A DNA stretch of 64,000 bases from Acanthosepion lycidas (lineage: Eukaryota > Mollusca > Cephalopoda > Sepiida > Sepiidae), in the NCBI GenBank assembly GCA_963932145.1, contig OZ010581.1, forward strand, positions 87,954,287 through 88,018,286. Reading direction: 5' to 3'. Below are positions 44,691-59,114 of this stretch, one piece after another. The position numbers and the translations under genes were made by a program. Under the pieces are notes generated by a model. The model saw only the letters and a list, made by a program, of their open reading frames with translations. It was not told the origin of the DNA and did not search any database. Position 1 is the stretch's first letter, and the number at the start of each line of letters is the position of its first letter.

Positions 44691-45992
44691 CGTTGTCAAC
44701 AGAAAAGATCTTAAAAGTGTACCCAGCATTGGGAGATAGCATAACAATTCATAAAATGTCCTCTCTCTAGTGAAAAGCAAATATGATAATGATTGATTAT
44801 TTCTCTCGTTGTAAAGAGATAATAGAAAGGCTATTAGTAAGGCTGCTTATCTAACAATAAATCAGCAATGTAGAGCAGCTAATAACGATTAAAAGCTTCC
44901 TGATTCATAATGCTGCCTTCGGTGATTAGAGGCTACAGCTTTTTATTTTGTACGATACAACAGGTTCAACGAGTTAACATAAAATTGTCCTTTCTCTATT
45001 CACTTCTTATTTATTAAGAATTAAAATAGGTTTCTCTTAATTAAGGTCAAAATCTGTACCTAATTTATGGTAAAAGATTGTTATTAAACAATTTAAAATA
45101 TTCCTTGTATGTTATATTTTTCATTCGTATAATAAAATTAAAGATTATGCATATCCTTGGGAGATTCAAAATCTTGAATGTATTTATTTTTTTTTGTCCT
45201 GAAAGACAAGCTATGTTTTCGATAATTAACGCAAGAGCGGTTTTAAAAACATTATTTATGGCCTAATAGCAGAAATATAGACAGATATGGAACACCTATT
45301 AAGTTTTGGTTTCGGTTATGGGAGTCTCTTTAAAACATTTCTAAACTATTGTCGATAAAATTTTTACCCTTTCATTTAAATACTATTATTACAAAGAAAA
45401 TACGTAATTCAATGAAGGCGATTTCAGGTCGATGTATGGATTAAAATTAACGTAATAAAATTTTCGAAAGTGTTATTTAATATTATTTTCTTAGTTTTGA
45501 TTCTAAATATTACTCAATATATTTTGCTACACATTATTTATAATGCATAGAAAATCTTCTCAAAATAGATTGCAATGGTGAGTAATACAAACGTTTCTGA
45601 GAATCAGAAACTTATAAGATATACTAGAATAAATATAAATATATGCTAATATTTTGACGTATGCAAACAGACGGTTCGTTTTCAAAGAAATTATAAGAAA
45701 AGCAAATCCGAAAAGAAAACATTAACGACACTTACAATAAATGTTGATATAAACCGTCATCGATCTCTCCATCTCAAAATGCATCAATCTCTGTTGTAAT
45801 CAATAATTTGTTTTATGTTATTTATCACGTTCACTTATTCGAACGATTCATATCTTTTCCGATGTAAATTTGATTTTCTATGTAGATAATTAGAAAGTTA
45901 GCCTGACAAACTCAAAGCATGGGACTACAAGACTGAGTGGATAGCGCTAAGTACATTTTGTGATACATACAATCTTTGACAGACACCGAGCT

Positions 45993-45994
<2 letters not shown>
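44691..45994. other. gene-free stretch, nothing recognised
   Basis: AT-rich, no named feature. Confidence 0.45.

Positions 45995-46047
<53 letters not shown>
45995..46047. repeat. (TA)n microsatellite
   Basis: A TA tract of ~53 bases that directly abuts the start of the repeat copy at 46048. Confidence 0.95.
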
Positions 46048-46051
<4 letters not shown>

Positions 46052-46770
46052 GTGAACATAGAAGTCAACACTTAGAGGCCACAGTCTGTTTTATGCAATC
46101 GTCAGGCTATTTATATATATACGAGTTAGTGGTGCATTGTGGGTAGTCTATTATGGCGGTTATTTTACCGGAGGTCGTTTGTTTATTTATTTGGGTAAAA
46201 TTATATAGCTTTTTTTTATTTTTATTTTTTGTTTCTTATTTTATTTTATTTATTTATTTATTTTTTTAATCAGTGTTTTTTTTAACGTAGTAAAAATTTG
46301 TTTATATCACTTATTTAATAGTTTTGTTTTGGTTTGATAATTTAATTAAAGCTAATTGTTCAATTTTGGGGTTGATTGTTGTAGTTTATTCTAACTATTA
46401 TATTGGCGGGAACAGTTTTTAATTTGTGTTTATTTGGGTTAATTATCTTTATTTGTTTTTTTCTAACGGTAACTTTATCGGGATTGGTTTGTTTATTTAT
46501 TTACTTGGATGAATTTAGGTCAATTTATTTTACTTGTATATTTTCTCTTTTCGGTTTTCGATTTTTAAGTAACGTAGTATTTATTTATTTTTTATTTTTA
46601 TTTTTTTATCGTTATATAACAGTTATAGCTACTTTTTTGTCCGATTTTTAGGTTTGATTTTTTAGTCTAACTAATATTTTGGTCATGATGGTTTGATAAT
46701 TTGTTTATTACTTACTTTATTTATTTGGGTTCGTTTGTTTTTTTTAATTTTTTTGTTATTATTATTATTA

Positions 46771-46818
<48 letters not shown>

Positions 46819-47210
46819 TATTTCGTCTATTCTAACAGGTGTGATTTGGTAATTTGTTTGGATTAATTAATTTTGCTTATTTTTATTGTTATTTTGTTTA
46901 TTTGTTTATTTATTTGTTTTTATTTTATTTTTCCGTTTTCAATTTTTAAGTAACGTAGTAAAAATTTGTTTTCATGTCTGCATTTTGAGATGAGATCGGA
47001 TCTTTTATTTAATAATTTATTTTGGCCTGGGAAAGTAATGATAGCTATTTTTTCCTCCAAGCAAAGTTTGCAAGTTTTTGATTGGTTGTTGTAGGATTAT
47101 GATTTTTACCTTATCTTCCAAGATATTTTTGGTGTGATGTGCGTTTTGTTTTTAATTTCCCAGATATAAGCATTGTACTGTTCGCATATTTACTATTTGT
47201 GAAAAAAATC
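46048..47210 (+). mobile_element. second copy of the unclassified 23.6-24.9-kb repeat family
   Basis: The start (AGTGAACAT, GTCAACACTTAG, CAGTCTGTTTTATGC) matches the right end of 23620-24935 read on the minus strand. TTTTCAATTTTTAAGTAACG, CATGTCTGCATTTTGAGATG (46935-46990) matches 24395-24450 in reverse. TTTTGTTTTTAATTTCCCA with CTGTTCGC near 47137-47195 matches 23775-23830. The interior is strongly T-rich and includes (ATT)n at 46756-46817. No coding domain is recognised. Confidence 0.55.
46756..46817. repeat. (ATT)n trinucleotide repeat
   Basis: About 20 ATT units with one ATC interruption. Confidence 0.95.
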
Positions 47211-49641
47211 ATTTGCATGTTATACTTTGGAGTGGCGATGAGCGATGCCAAGTAACTGAAGAAATGTCCGATGAAGCTTAATACTTATAAAGAATGGTAT
47301 CTATTAAAGGATATGTCTTTCGTTTCATGATTGGTTTCTATAAATGTTGGTGTCTATTTATTACTCCAAAATTCCGATAAGTTTGGCCTGTCCAGCATTT
47401 TAAAAATATATATAATCGTTCTTTTTCAATATTTTTCTCAGACGCTTATATTTTCAACATTACTTAAAGAAAAGTTTGGGAGATGTTTTGAATTGTCGAT
47501 AACTTTATTAATACGACAAAATCATCTCACTAATATAATACTTAAATCTTTGAACTTGCATATTTTACTTCTATTTTTTGAGATATAAACATATGTATTC
47601 TAAATTTTGAGATATAAACGTATGTATTATGCATGTATGTTGTTTGTTGGAATAAACATTGTAAGAATATAATTATACAGATCAGTACAAAACACTTTGT
47701 TTTTCTTTTTTCTTTTCCTGAATGAGACAAGTAAAAGCAATTGAGTTTTGCATATTATGAGCTGAAGTCTAAGGTCTAGGCTTTAATGTCAGTGATGTCG
47801 GCCTTAACATGTGGGCAATATGACAACTAATTAAAATGTTCTGGCACACTATTTAAAAGACTTACATTTTATAAACAAGTGCCCCAAAGATAAAGTGAAA
47901 TTTTAAATGAAAATAGTGTTTACATTAAATGTTAAACTAATACTTGACCTTCACTTTTTAAACTATTTCCTATTGTTCAGTCATTTTTTCAAATTTCTTA
48001 TGATGATTATAATAAAATTTGGCGTTTCCTACTTAATGTTCTGATTTTTAGATCGTAAACCAAAACCAACTTGTAAAATTTGTTTCTTCAAATACTTGCA
48101 ACAATTACTGTTTCTAGGTTAATGATAAAAATCAGAAAAGCTCTTTTATTGCCTAAGATTACAGGAGACGATTAAAGATTTTCGAAATCAGGATGAAAAT
48201 TAACTTGCTACTTTTTGCATCTCTTCCAAAGGATAGGCTTTTGAAACTTCTTTTAAAAGAGATACTATTTAGCAATTTAATTCAAATAAAAATATTTAAA
48301 TTTAAAAATCTGACTAAATGTAAATCTTGTTATATTGAGAGGGTTAAAGTCTAACCCTTCTTGCGTAATTTCCTATGCTTTTAATCCTTAAAGTACAACC
48401 ATTTGAAGCAAAATGTTAGTGCAAATATTTATGACAAGTGTTGTATATTACACCAAATATATTTGAATATAGTTTGTTGGCAATGTATGTAACTTTTCGG
48501 TGGTTCTCGCTTGCCCCAGTGCTGCCAATGGCAATGATAATGCCCAAATATCACATGACTTTTACAAAACCCCAGAGATGAAAAGATCTATTCTGTGCCA
48601 GATAAGGGTAAAACAATAAAAACATTGACGAAAAATATATTTAAAAACAAACAACTGGAAAACTTATGAATTAAAAGATACTCGTTTTTCAATTCTTGGG
48701 TAAGACGCATATAATTAACAAACATTTCGAATCTTTAGATTTTCACGTTGTCGGGTAATTTTTAGAAAACTGATATCACTGCTGTGTGAATAATCAGAAC
48801 ATGTGTTATGATGTAACACGGAAACTTTTCAAAATGACGAAAATGCCCCAAATTCTAAAAGTAAAATTTGATAAGAATATGAAATAATAAAATTCAATTT
48901 TATGGTAACTGGCGCTACTCGAAGAGATTTGGTGTTGTAATAACATGATAACGTGTAAACATGTTACAGTTCTTTTGTTTAAAAAAAATCACCACAGAAT
49001 AATTCAGATATATCTGTGAATAACAACTTGGGTTTTATATAATTTTTTTTTACTCAAGTTAACCCCAAACAAGATAGAAAGGCTAATAAGACACGAGGGA
49101 TTTTTGGATGTGGAAGAATTAGAAAACAGAAACATTACTAAAGAGAGAGTACAGAAGAAGTCTAATCAGGAGTACAGTAGATAGCGAAATTTGACGGAAG
49201 TCAAAACAGACGATGATGCAAATACTAGTACATACAGAAAAACCCCGTCCTTGGACACATATAATAATTATCTCTTAGCCTGTTATTTTTATCGGCTTAT
49301 TTCGAAATCTATTAATGAAAAGATCCCACAATGAGTCAACCATGCTAACTTTGGTTTTATATACTGATTCATTATACTTTTAAAAGTTTCCATTTACTTA
49401 GATTGATTCATGTTGGCAAAGGCCAAATGTAAGGACGGTTTTGGTGAGGGAGTTTGTATCACTTTAATCTTACAAGTAACTGAGGAATGTCTGCCTAAAA
49501 AATATGTATAGGAAGCAAGATCCCTTAGAGTCGCACTATGATCTTTGGCATTGGTATGGCATATTCAACTATTTTAAGCTTAAGTTACAGATGCCCATTA
49601 CCTATTGTACCAATACTTTTCAATCTATCGTACATTTTAAC
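47211..49641. other. gene-free stretch, nothing recognised
   Basis: AT-rich sequence. A small hairpin GGGTTAAAGTCTAACCC occurs near 48340-48356. No coding remnant is identified. Confidence 0.5.
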
Positions 49642-49708
49642 CAACCAACCAACCATCCAACCAACCAACCAACCATCCATCCATCCATCCATCCATCCAT
49701 CCATCCAA
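49642..49708. repeat. (CCAA)n/(CCAT)n tetranucleotide repeat
   Basis: CCAA units with interspersed CCAT change to pure CCAT units toward 49708. Confidence 0.95.
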
Positions 49709-50689
49709 CACTAAATATATCCGTGTCTATTTATGACTATCTTTTTTATCAATCCATCTATAAGTCGTGTTGTTTCTCTAAATAATTGTCAATCCGTCTG
49801 AGTGTATCATTCGATATAAATTGACCAAAATCTCCTCTTCAAAAGATTTTTCTCCTTGTTTTCCTTCTTCACTTCATTCACACAAAGAATTTATGCAAAA
49901 TGCATTCGACTCTTTTGTTCCATTTTCTGTTCCCTAGAGATTTTCTATATCAATTTCCTTTCTTGCAATCTTCTATCATTCGAGATTTTTCATCTGCTCA
50001 TGATCTTTTATCTAAATGTTTTCCCTTCATTTGTACCTTGACATTTCAGTCGAATCAACTGCCTCAAAACAAAAATTCTTTTTTAAACTTATTTTATTTT
50101 AATACCATTTTAACAACATACATTGAAATTTTCTTGAGACTTTGCTTTCGGTCCTTATGCATTTTAAAAATAGACAATTTAATCAACAGAGACGCACATC
50201 TACTTACCGTGGTAGAAAAAGTTATAACATAAATAGAAATACATTGTTGAATTCGTCCTTAAGAATTATCATTTTACAACAAAAGGAGATAAAAGGATTC
50301 AAGCGTTCTATTTTAAACGTTCATATCTTTGAGGTTTCGAGTATGATTCACGCCGAACCTATTTTGAAACGATCGCACGTGTATTTTGAATAATCATGTC
50401 CACAAACAAGTATTATTATGTGTGAAAAAATTAATGTAGTCTAATAATTTAAAAAAAAAAATGCTTTCTGAGTTTTTGGCTTCTTCACATAATAGTGAAG
50501 TTAAAAATGAACTCACTTGGTAACAACTCCAAAAATAAACCTAGTGCAGTAAATTACCATTCAGGTTTCAATTTCTATTAACAATTTGACATTACAATTT
50601 TTTGTATATCTTTTGTATGTGATGCTGCATTTGCAGTGGATAAATTTAAGAATGTCCAGAGAAAACATGAATTTTAATTAATATGATAT
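49709..50689. other. gene-free stretch, nothing recognised
   Basis: Pyrimidine-rich around 49830-50000. Overlapping short open frames (49856-50393) show no domain. Confidence 0.45.
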
Positions 50690-52400
50690 ACGTTTTCTGT
50701 ATACTTATACAACGGCAACAAATACCATTAGTTTCTTCAAAGCCTTAAAAGGAAAGGATAAAGAGAAAGATGGAGATCAGGACCAAGGTATCAGAAGATA
50801 TCGATTGACATTACATTTGAATATTTGAAGATTATACCTATCAGGGAAGCAAGTAGGAGGAAGGGAATTCCACTGCCGAGAAGTGCGAGAGAAGAAGTTG
50901 TTGGAGTAGAAGAGGCGGTTACATTTAACTGTTTCGACTGTGAAAGGTTGGAACTGAGATGCTAACCTTAATGCACGCTTAAATTCATGTAGTTGGGGTG
51001 CCAATGAAAGTAGCTTGTCAGAGCAGTTGCCATGAAAATATTTACAGAAAAGACAGAGGGAAGCTACATTACGTCTGCGAGAAAGTGACTGTAGTTGGGA
51101 TGCTAGGTCAGGACCTATCACATTACAAATCCGTCTTTGGATTTTGTTGAGAACCTCGAGATGAACAGCGGGGGCACCAGACCATATATGGCAACAGTAT
51201 GCAAGGACGAATGGTAGATTTGTAGATTTGAAGGATGGTCTCAGACGAGAAACAACTTCTGGCGCGACTTAAAGAACCAACTTTCTTTGCAGTAGATGAA
51301 GCTATTGATTCAATATATTTGTTTCATCTCAGGACAGTAGAAAACGTGAGACCAAGAAGGCGCAGAGAGACGATCTCGTAGAGTTGAGCATCAGCCATGT
51401 TGATAAAAGGCAGGGTGGTTTCTCTGTGGTCGGTAAATGAGAGCAGTTTTGTTTTAGAGGCATGAAAGTTTACACGCTATTTCTTGCCCCAGTCAACCAC
51501 AGTTTGGATGTCCTTTTCGAGAACAATGGCCATGTTAACTTTGTCAGCAATGACGGATTTACTATTGAGACAGGCGTAAATGGTAGTGTCATCTGCGTAG
51601 ATGCCTACTTGAGAATTGATGACATCCAGAAGATCGTTGATGAAGCTTAGAAACAGTGTAGGACCCAGGATATAGCATTAGAGAACACTACCGTTCTTAT
51701 GAAAAGATCTGGAGGAGAGCTCGTTTAGGACGACCTTTATTTCACAGGCATGATTGGATTAAATCAAATAATCCCTGAAGCTTACGAAGAAGGCCGGCAT
51801 GTCAAACCCTATCAAACGCCTTAGAGATATCTAGAGTCACAGCTCGAGCGTTGCCGTTATTATCAAGAGCTTGGTATACAAATTCAGTTATGGGGGTAAG
51901 CACGTCAGTGGTAGACCGAGCAAAGCGGAAACCATATTGCTTGTCAGAGAGTAGATTATGGGAGGTAAAGTGCTTAACCACTCCGGCATTGATTAAAGCC
52001 TCGAAGACTTTAGTGAAGAGTGATAGGAGACTGATAATACGGTAGTTAGATGGGTCAGAATGTTGTCCATATTTCTTAAATACAGGAACAAAACATTAGG
52101 ACTTCCAACAGGCTGGAAAACAAGTGTCAGTGAAGCAATCATTATATAGTTTGGAGAGAAATGGAGCCAGCTCAGGAGCACATTTCTTTAAGACTATGTC
52201 TGGTTCCCCGTCACCACCAATTGCTTTAAGAGAGTGTAATTTAGAGATGATGTCCAATACCATCGATGGGATTTTGCTCATCTCATTCAATAGAGCTTCA
52301 GTTCTAGGCGGAAAATCGAGTGTAGGTACTCCGGATGAATCTCGTGTTGAGTTAAATGAGAATTTCCGAGCAAAGTATTCAGCCTTTTCAGGAAAAATAC
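50690..52400 (-). pseudogene. jockey/CR1-type LINE, RT to 3' end, 5'-truncated and broken
   Basis: Minus strand. From about 52290: 'SLKAIGGDGEPDIVLKKCAP' (RT block 1), 'SNYRIISLLSLFTKVFEALI' (2a), 'LLSDKQYGFRFARSTTD' (2), 'AVTLDISKAFDRV' (3, followed by a stop), then after frameshifts 'VGIYADDTTIYACLNSKS' (5, YADD intact) and 'NFHASKTKLLSF' (6). The C-terminal frame 51121-50777 has 'SRRRNVASLCLFCKYFHGNC' and 'FFSRTSRQWNSLPPTCFPD', the usual end of this family. The APE endonuclease and ORF1 are absent. Several stops make it inactive, but the YADD box and tail are well kept, suggesting moderate age. Confidence 0.82.
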
Positions 52401-55400
52401 ATTGTCTTCAATACATTTTATTAAATATATACTTAGGTTTTATGAAGTTTAATTAAACCAAGTAATTTCTTAAAAGAATAATATGATTTAAAACAACAGA
52501 TTTACGCTTGATTTATTCAAGTAATTTTAAACCCTCGAAATATCTCAAGTCCCGTCTTTCGGAACCCAAAGAAGGAATGTAGGAATTTCCTGGGCACATC
52601 AATATTATTTTTTCGCCACGTTTTTTCACGCCACTTGTAAATGGCGTCTCTCGTTGTAGTTAAAGTGATAACGATAATTCACTGAACACGTCCTCTTCTC
52701 AATATTCAGGTAAAACGGGCTTCATTATTTGCTTGTCAGATCTAGAGATTCCATGTTAACGTTCTTAAAACGCATTTGGAAGTCAAATAACAATGTTACA
52801 GTTTTCTGCATGACGTGTAACCGTTACTTTTGACAGAATTATATTTATAAGATTGCGATAAAAATAGACCTACTGAGGTCTTCCGGTATTCTGCCATTGT
52901 CATATTTTTCATTTTCACATTTTGGTAAACTTATCGATCCCAGAGTGTCACCTTTCTTGCAATCTTATCTGTTCTTGCTGTTGTGTTTCTATTCATATTG
53001 ACCAATGCTGATCTTACGAGAGATGTAAACACTACGGGTACTTTAAATTTTATATAAATATAGGTTTATATCCATTGTTAAAATAGAAAATGGCTTCGAT
53101 AGAAGTGCTACACTAAAATATATCAAGATGCATAAAAGTATAAAATTTCTACACATATGGATTTGTTCGTTCCATCTCTGTAGTAGACGTTTTTTTTACG
53201 AGTGTTCACTTTTTAGATTTTATGCATGCTACTGAAGAACTAGTTTATCTACTGCTATTTATTTTATTATGCATGCTTGCTAACTTTGTTCTGTAGTTTA
53301 TCATTTGTATTTTGTCTCTATACTATTCCTATTGTGTCATCCATCTTTTTCTTGTTTGCATTTATTACAGGTGTTTTTAAATATACAGTATTTTATGCCA
53401 TTCCTTGACTTTATCTAGCGTCTCTTATAGTGCTATCCACCTTTTTTCTCGTCTCTCAAAATGTTGCCGTTGTCACAAGTTCTTGCGTTAAGGTGGTTTA
53501 TTCTGAGTTTTTTTTTTCGAGCATTTTATATTTGTCCTTAAATGCAGAATATATATTTCGCCATGTTAGATTTTGTCGTCTTATAGCGTAATCATTGCTT
53601 TGGATTTATCTACTTTTTGTAATTTTATCTTTAGTTTGCATAGCACTGTTAGAGATTGCTCCTACAGTCAGTACTTGGGTATACTTTTGACTTTAGCATT
53701 TAAGTTTTAATCATTTGCTCTTAGGTAGTCTATATTGTTATTTATTACCCTTACTACGTTTATTTATGTTCACAAACACCTTTAGTGTTCTTGTATCAGA
53801 GAATCGGATCAACTCTCTCAACAGCCAATCGTGGGAGATTGCACCAAACGTAACCAAATCTGAGTCTCTTATCGGGTTGACCCGATTCTGTGTTACAGAT
53901 CTTCAAACCAGAATTTGGATATATGACTTGTTCATTCGCTGTGTACTAATATCCGCAATTTCAGTAGGCTATACAGATAAGTACTTGTGTAGTATTTCAC
54001 TATATTTGTCTTCCTATTTTTGTATTTAGCTCCATCCGTGAATATAATTCCTTGCTCTGGAAGTTGGCCTTATCTAGTTTTGCGCCTATTTATTTCTTCT
54101 TCGATAATTTGTTTCGTGCCTATGTATAATATACTATAATGGTTATTATGAGAAATGGCCGTTCAGTTTTATTAGAACTTTGTTCAAAAGTTTCCAGTAT
54201 CTCCTAACACATTTTCTTTAATAATTCTAATAAAAATTAGGAATTTCTTTCAGTCATAGTCACTAACTTCTATTGAACACATTGGCCTGTTTAATTAGAA
54301 AGCATAGGGGATATTTTTCTCCTAAGTTTTTTACAAAGCAGTTAAATAGCTACTATTAAGAAAATTGACCAGGGAATCATATTCCAATAGGAAGGACCGG
54401 AAAGTGGTTTATTTTACCGCAAGTTTTGCATTGTCGACAGAAAAAAGTACTTTCTCTTCATCACGGTTCGTTTCCTCCAAAACATTTAAGCTAATCCTAA
54501 GATTGGAGAATTCTTACTGCCTGTTGCTCTCAGTAACACTACTGTTAGTATTGCTCTTAAACTTCCAATATTTAATGAAAACATCTAGAATCTCGTAAAG
54601 TTATTTACAAGAATAAATAAATAAAATTAAAAAAAATAGTTAGGAAAGAAACAGACATATTTCATTAGGAAGTAGCAGACTGATATTCATATTTCTAAAA
54701 CTTGAAAACAATCTTTTTTCCACTCATCCTCACAGACGGAATCAAATTAGATGTTTGAATTTCAAAGTAGAAATTTACACGGTGAAATATGGAAAATTTA
54801 ATTTTTTAAAAACTGATTTGTTTTAAACATCAATAAATTATTTGACTTTTAATTTTACCCTAAATAATTTGTAATAAGGTGCTCACCAATTAAGGAACAT
54901 TTTTCCTCTTCAAAAATGGGTTTGATTCCCAACAAAATTGTGTATCGAGCTATTTAGAGATTAAAATTTTCTATCCATTCCAAGTTGTTTTCAACTAAAC
55001 TTATTGTAAACTTGATTTTTTAAAATAAGAATTTTCTATTGTAGAAGAATAAGCTAATTAAATATTGTGTAAAAAGTATGTAAGTGCAGGCTATTTCATT
55101 TTAAAATGCTATCACCAATCTTGTTCTATCACTATGTGAATACGTAGAATATAAATATTGGAGGTAAATCGGCATCATTGTGAGGATTCAATGTTCCCCG
55201 AATCATATTGAATGGGATGGATAGGTGATAAAGGTGAGCGACTAGAGCGGTTGAAATGTGGCAATGACAACTAAAAACATGGAATATCGTCCGAATGAAT
55301 GTATGCCTTATGATTTTTACATTTTTATTTAATTGAAAACACGCGTGGAATTAGAAATGATTTTTCATTAAAAAAGCAGCTTCATATCTACATTAAAAAA

Positions 55401-57162
55401 AAACGCAGTTATTAAAAATTCACCAGTTTCATTAAACTGTTCTCAAAATAAAATCCAGATTTTTCGACTCAACCAGACGATTTATATGTAAGTAGATATG
55501 ATGCCGCCGAATATGTTTTCAAATGTTCTATACAATGTCTTTTTTTTAATAATATTGTATCTAAATCTATATTAGCCGGTTTTTGTCAAGGTTGAAACTA
55601 GATATTACAGCAATGCTGTTATTACTGTAGGTAAGTTATTTTCCTGCATATTTCCATCGCTTTTTTTATCATGTTACACTGCTTGTCAAAAATATGATCA
55701 GGACGAATGAGACTGGCGTAAAAATTAAAAGTTGAATTCCTAAGAGTGTTAAAACGACAGTAATATTATAACTTTTTAGGTCTCCTCACACTTGTATAGC
55801 ACTTACTCGTGATTCTTGCTTCAACATATGATTTCGTTCTTCATCATGTCTTCATTAAGTACGTCTAGGTTTCAATTTTATGTCCAACAAATTTTGTTAC
55901 ATTCATTAGATAAACTATTTATGATTTTTGGAGTTACTTCGTGCCGATCACAGTTTACACTTTTCAAGTTAATTTTCTCACCACATCCTCCTTCTCACCC
56001 AGAAAGTAAAAATGAAAGATAATAAAATTTAAACAAATAGATTTTTAATCTATATCCAGTGATCATTATTAAAGAAAAACAAAAACGAATGAATGCATAA
56101 AGCCGTCTGCATTTAATTTTATAGAGATGCACGTATTCGAATGTTCAAGTTTTCACCTAAATCAAATAATGGGGGAGGTGGGTAAATATTTTTCAATGAC
56201 TTTCTAAAAACAAACATTTCTAAAAATTCATTCATTTTTTAATATATTCTGAAAGTTTCATTAAAAATCGACAATTATTTTCAAAAATTTCCACATTAAT
56301 ATATTTTCAAATGAAAAAGGTGCTAAAAAAACCTAATGCTAAATATTAGGTGACTGCAGATCTTAAAAAAAAAACAAGATTTTCAATCCAAATTTCAAGC
56401 ATGCTAAAAAGGAATAAAAAAAATAAAAAAATAATTAAAAATACTTTGGTCTGTCCTCTTATTAACAACATAAAGCTTTTCACGATAAAACTTTGTTTTT
56501 ATTAAGTTTGGGGACTTTTTCATCAGGGTATGCTAATTTAGTTGCGGAAAAGTGGACATGCCTAGCTTGAAATCTTCCAGCGGGGTGTTGCGAACAACCC
56601 CACCCACTGAACACACACTAGTTAATTGCATTAATGTCACTGACAAGGAAAATAATTTGTTCAGTTTTAAGACATTACAAATGGAAATAATTTGATTTTC
56701 TGTGATAAGGATAATGGTCTCAAATGACATATATAGGCGTTTGATGAGGTTACAGTAGTTGGGCACCAATAAAGATCTCACGTTGTATTTCATTGTGATA
56801 CGCACCTGTTGACTGAGAGAATCGTATTAGTTATCAAGAGCAACTTAGAATGGCATAAGGCCAAAAATGTAGGGAACTCAGTAATTATTAAAAAAAAACA
56901 AAAATGATTTATGTGATTAGCTTGAATTCTGAAATAGCTGTATCAATATTCTTTTCTTTTCGTAGGCCGCCTCCATGTAAAGTAAAAAAAAAGATTAACT
57001 GAGTTCCGAAATTTTTCGCATGTTATTCTTCTTGTAAGTGGCCATGTGTTGTCATGTAGACTAACAACATTTTTCTTATTGACCACTGACAATGATAATC
57101 TTCACAACCAATTGGTAAAGCTGCGTTCCACGGAAAAAAGGTAATGCACGTTTGATACGATG
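52401..57162. other. long gene-free stretch, nothing recognised
   Basis: 4.8 kb of AT-rich DNA without a named feature. A short palindrome ATCGGGTTGACCCGAT occurs near 53870-53885. Open frames at 53715-54029, 54365-54598, 55816-56022 and 56805-56533 (minus) have no recognised domain. A conserved exon could be missed by eye. Confidence 0.45.
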
Positions 57163-57235
57163 TGCATTGTGGTTCAACGGATATCGGGTCGGAATGAGAA
57201 ATCGGAAATCCGAGTTCAAATTCCATTCGAGTTCT
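57163..57235 (+). mobile_element. tRNA-derived SINE head
   Basis: TGGTTCAACGG (57170-57180) fits an RNA polymerase III A box and AGTTCAAATTCC (57213-57224) a B box. They are 43 bases apart, the tRNA spacing. The sequence is tRNA(Arg)-like in the D arm (CAACGGATA). The cloverleaf stems are imperfect and no CCA follows, so it is a SINE or tRNA pseudogene, not a working tRNA. The SINE body may run to about 57480, but I cannot define its end. Confidence 0.5.
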
Positions 57236-59071
57236 TAAGTGAATGTACTTATAAGCTGATATCCTTGGAAACAGTATGAAACCTTCTCCTACAGCTATAG
57301 GTTGAATAGCAGGAAAGACTGCGTTCTATAACCTTGGTTGGCAATCAGTCGACCGCAGAAAGAAATGGTAACCTACTGCGAGATAAACTTCTATCTAGTC
57401 AATCATGGCCCGAGAGACATGATCGCCCAAACGTAGTATAACGATTGGCACTTAACTGACTGACATTTGATAGGATCATTGGACCAATGTTCTTTTATAA
57501 TTCTTAAAAAGATGAACATTTATACTTCCAGCAATTGCAACGTATCCATAAAAGTTTCTTGAAAAGCGTCCTCTGTCCATCAACAGGAAACATATTCGCC
57601 TTTATGACAACGCAAGGCCGCATACAACAAGAATATACAGAAAAAATTGGAAATCGGTTAGTGTGTTCTACTTCACACACCACATTCATCTGACCTTGCT
57701 CCAACAGATTAGTTCCTTTTCCGAAAACTTTCTCTAATATAATCCATATCCCAGAGAAAATGTTTCCACATCAAAACCTTCCGAATTTTACTCAAAAGGT
57801 ATTGAAATGCTGTCTGATATGTGGCAACAAATTATTGTAAAAACAATGGGTATACAACTGAATGTAATTGTACTTTATTTTTTAATAAAAACAAAATGGC
57901 GAGTCTGTCTAATATTTCAGGAGCTAGACAAAGAAAGAAAGCATTTTGACTGGTGAACAGACAATACAGATATGCAAATAAATGTTTCGCATTTCTTCTT
58001 ATATGATAACAGGATATGATGAATTATGAGAGGAATACTGCCGGATCAAAAGGTTTCTCATCAACCATAGTGCAATCTGTGAAATCTGAGTTAAACCCAA
58101 TTTAAAATTTACGAAGTCATCTAAACATTTACATATTGATAATTGTTGTAAAATGAAATTAATTAAAAAAAGAACTTATTTTGGAATATGTTGCTTACGT
58201 CCATTATTAACATATTTAAGCTACAAGTTGGAAAGTTATGTTCTCAAAAAATAGAAAAAATTAAAGATGCTCGAAAATACGGCTCCATATAGTTACTACT
58301 GCAGATATGACAATATGAAGCGTCATATACAATGTATATACGTAATACATATATTATTTAAATGTAGAAAGACGTTGACATGTATTTGTTTTCAGTAAGA
58401 CTTGCACGCATCCGTCGTTTTTGAAAAGGGATACTGAATAAACCGTTGAAAAAAAATGAATATTTAGTGTTAGTTGCTCTTTTAACTTGTGCTGAGAGAA
58501 AAAGAAAAATGGTGACAAACAAGATACATGAGTAGCACTGCATGTAAGTAGGCAAGCAGCAACAAAAGAGAAGAGAATTAAAATTCTTTGAAACGGTTCA
58601 CTTACAAGGAAAATCCTACGTACCATGCCCCTTCAGCACGTCGGTGATCGTAGCTCTCCCCAATTTACTATCCTTAGTAATATTTGTCTTTTTACTATTT
58701 TTCACACTCGCTGTTCTCTCATCTATTTGAACGAAGCTCATTAAGTAGTTACTTGTTGTTTCCTTCTGTCTTTATCACGGTCAATATTTTCCGTGAGTGT
58801 CAAAATTTTCATTCATCTTTTTTCATTATGTGTCCTAAAAATTTCAACTGTCTTTTTGATGTCCAGTTTGGTTCAATTTGGTTACATTATAAATAATTAA
58901 ATTAATTGTAAAATTTATATTTTTGATAAAAAGAAAACCTTGGAAACATTTGTACTCTTATAATATGTGACTAAATGCTGAAGATTTTCCGACTATCTTT
59001 GCAAAATTTACTTAGATGACCATACCTGAGAATTTATTTTAATCCATTTCAGAAATATTTCTCTCACACAC
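57236..59071. other. gene-free stretch, nothing recognised
   Basis: Possible SINE body in the first ~250 bases; otherwise AT-rich DNA without a named feature. Confidence 0.45.
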
Positions 59072-59114
59072 ACACACTCACACACACACACACACAAACA
59101 AATATATATATATA
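59072..59114. repeat. (CA)n(TA)n microsatellite
   Basis: CA repeats followed by a short TA run ending exactly at the left terminus of the 59115-62998 element. The same kind of tract resumes at 62999. Confidence 0.9.

Noticed and set aside
46403..46651. 82-codon hydrophobic frame resembling a membrane protein
   Set aside because: Produced by T-rich repeat sequence (Phe/Leu/Ile/Tyr codons) inside the 46-47-kb repeat copy; no conserved motif. Similar T-rich frames at 36218-36466 and 31636-31866 were rejected for the same reason.
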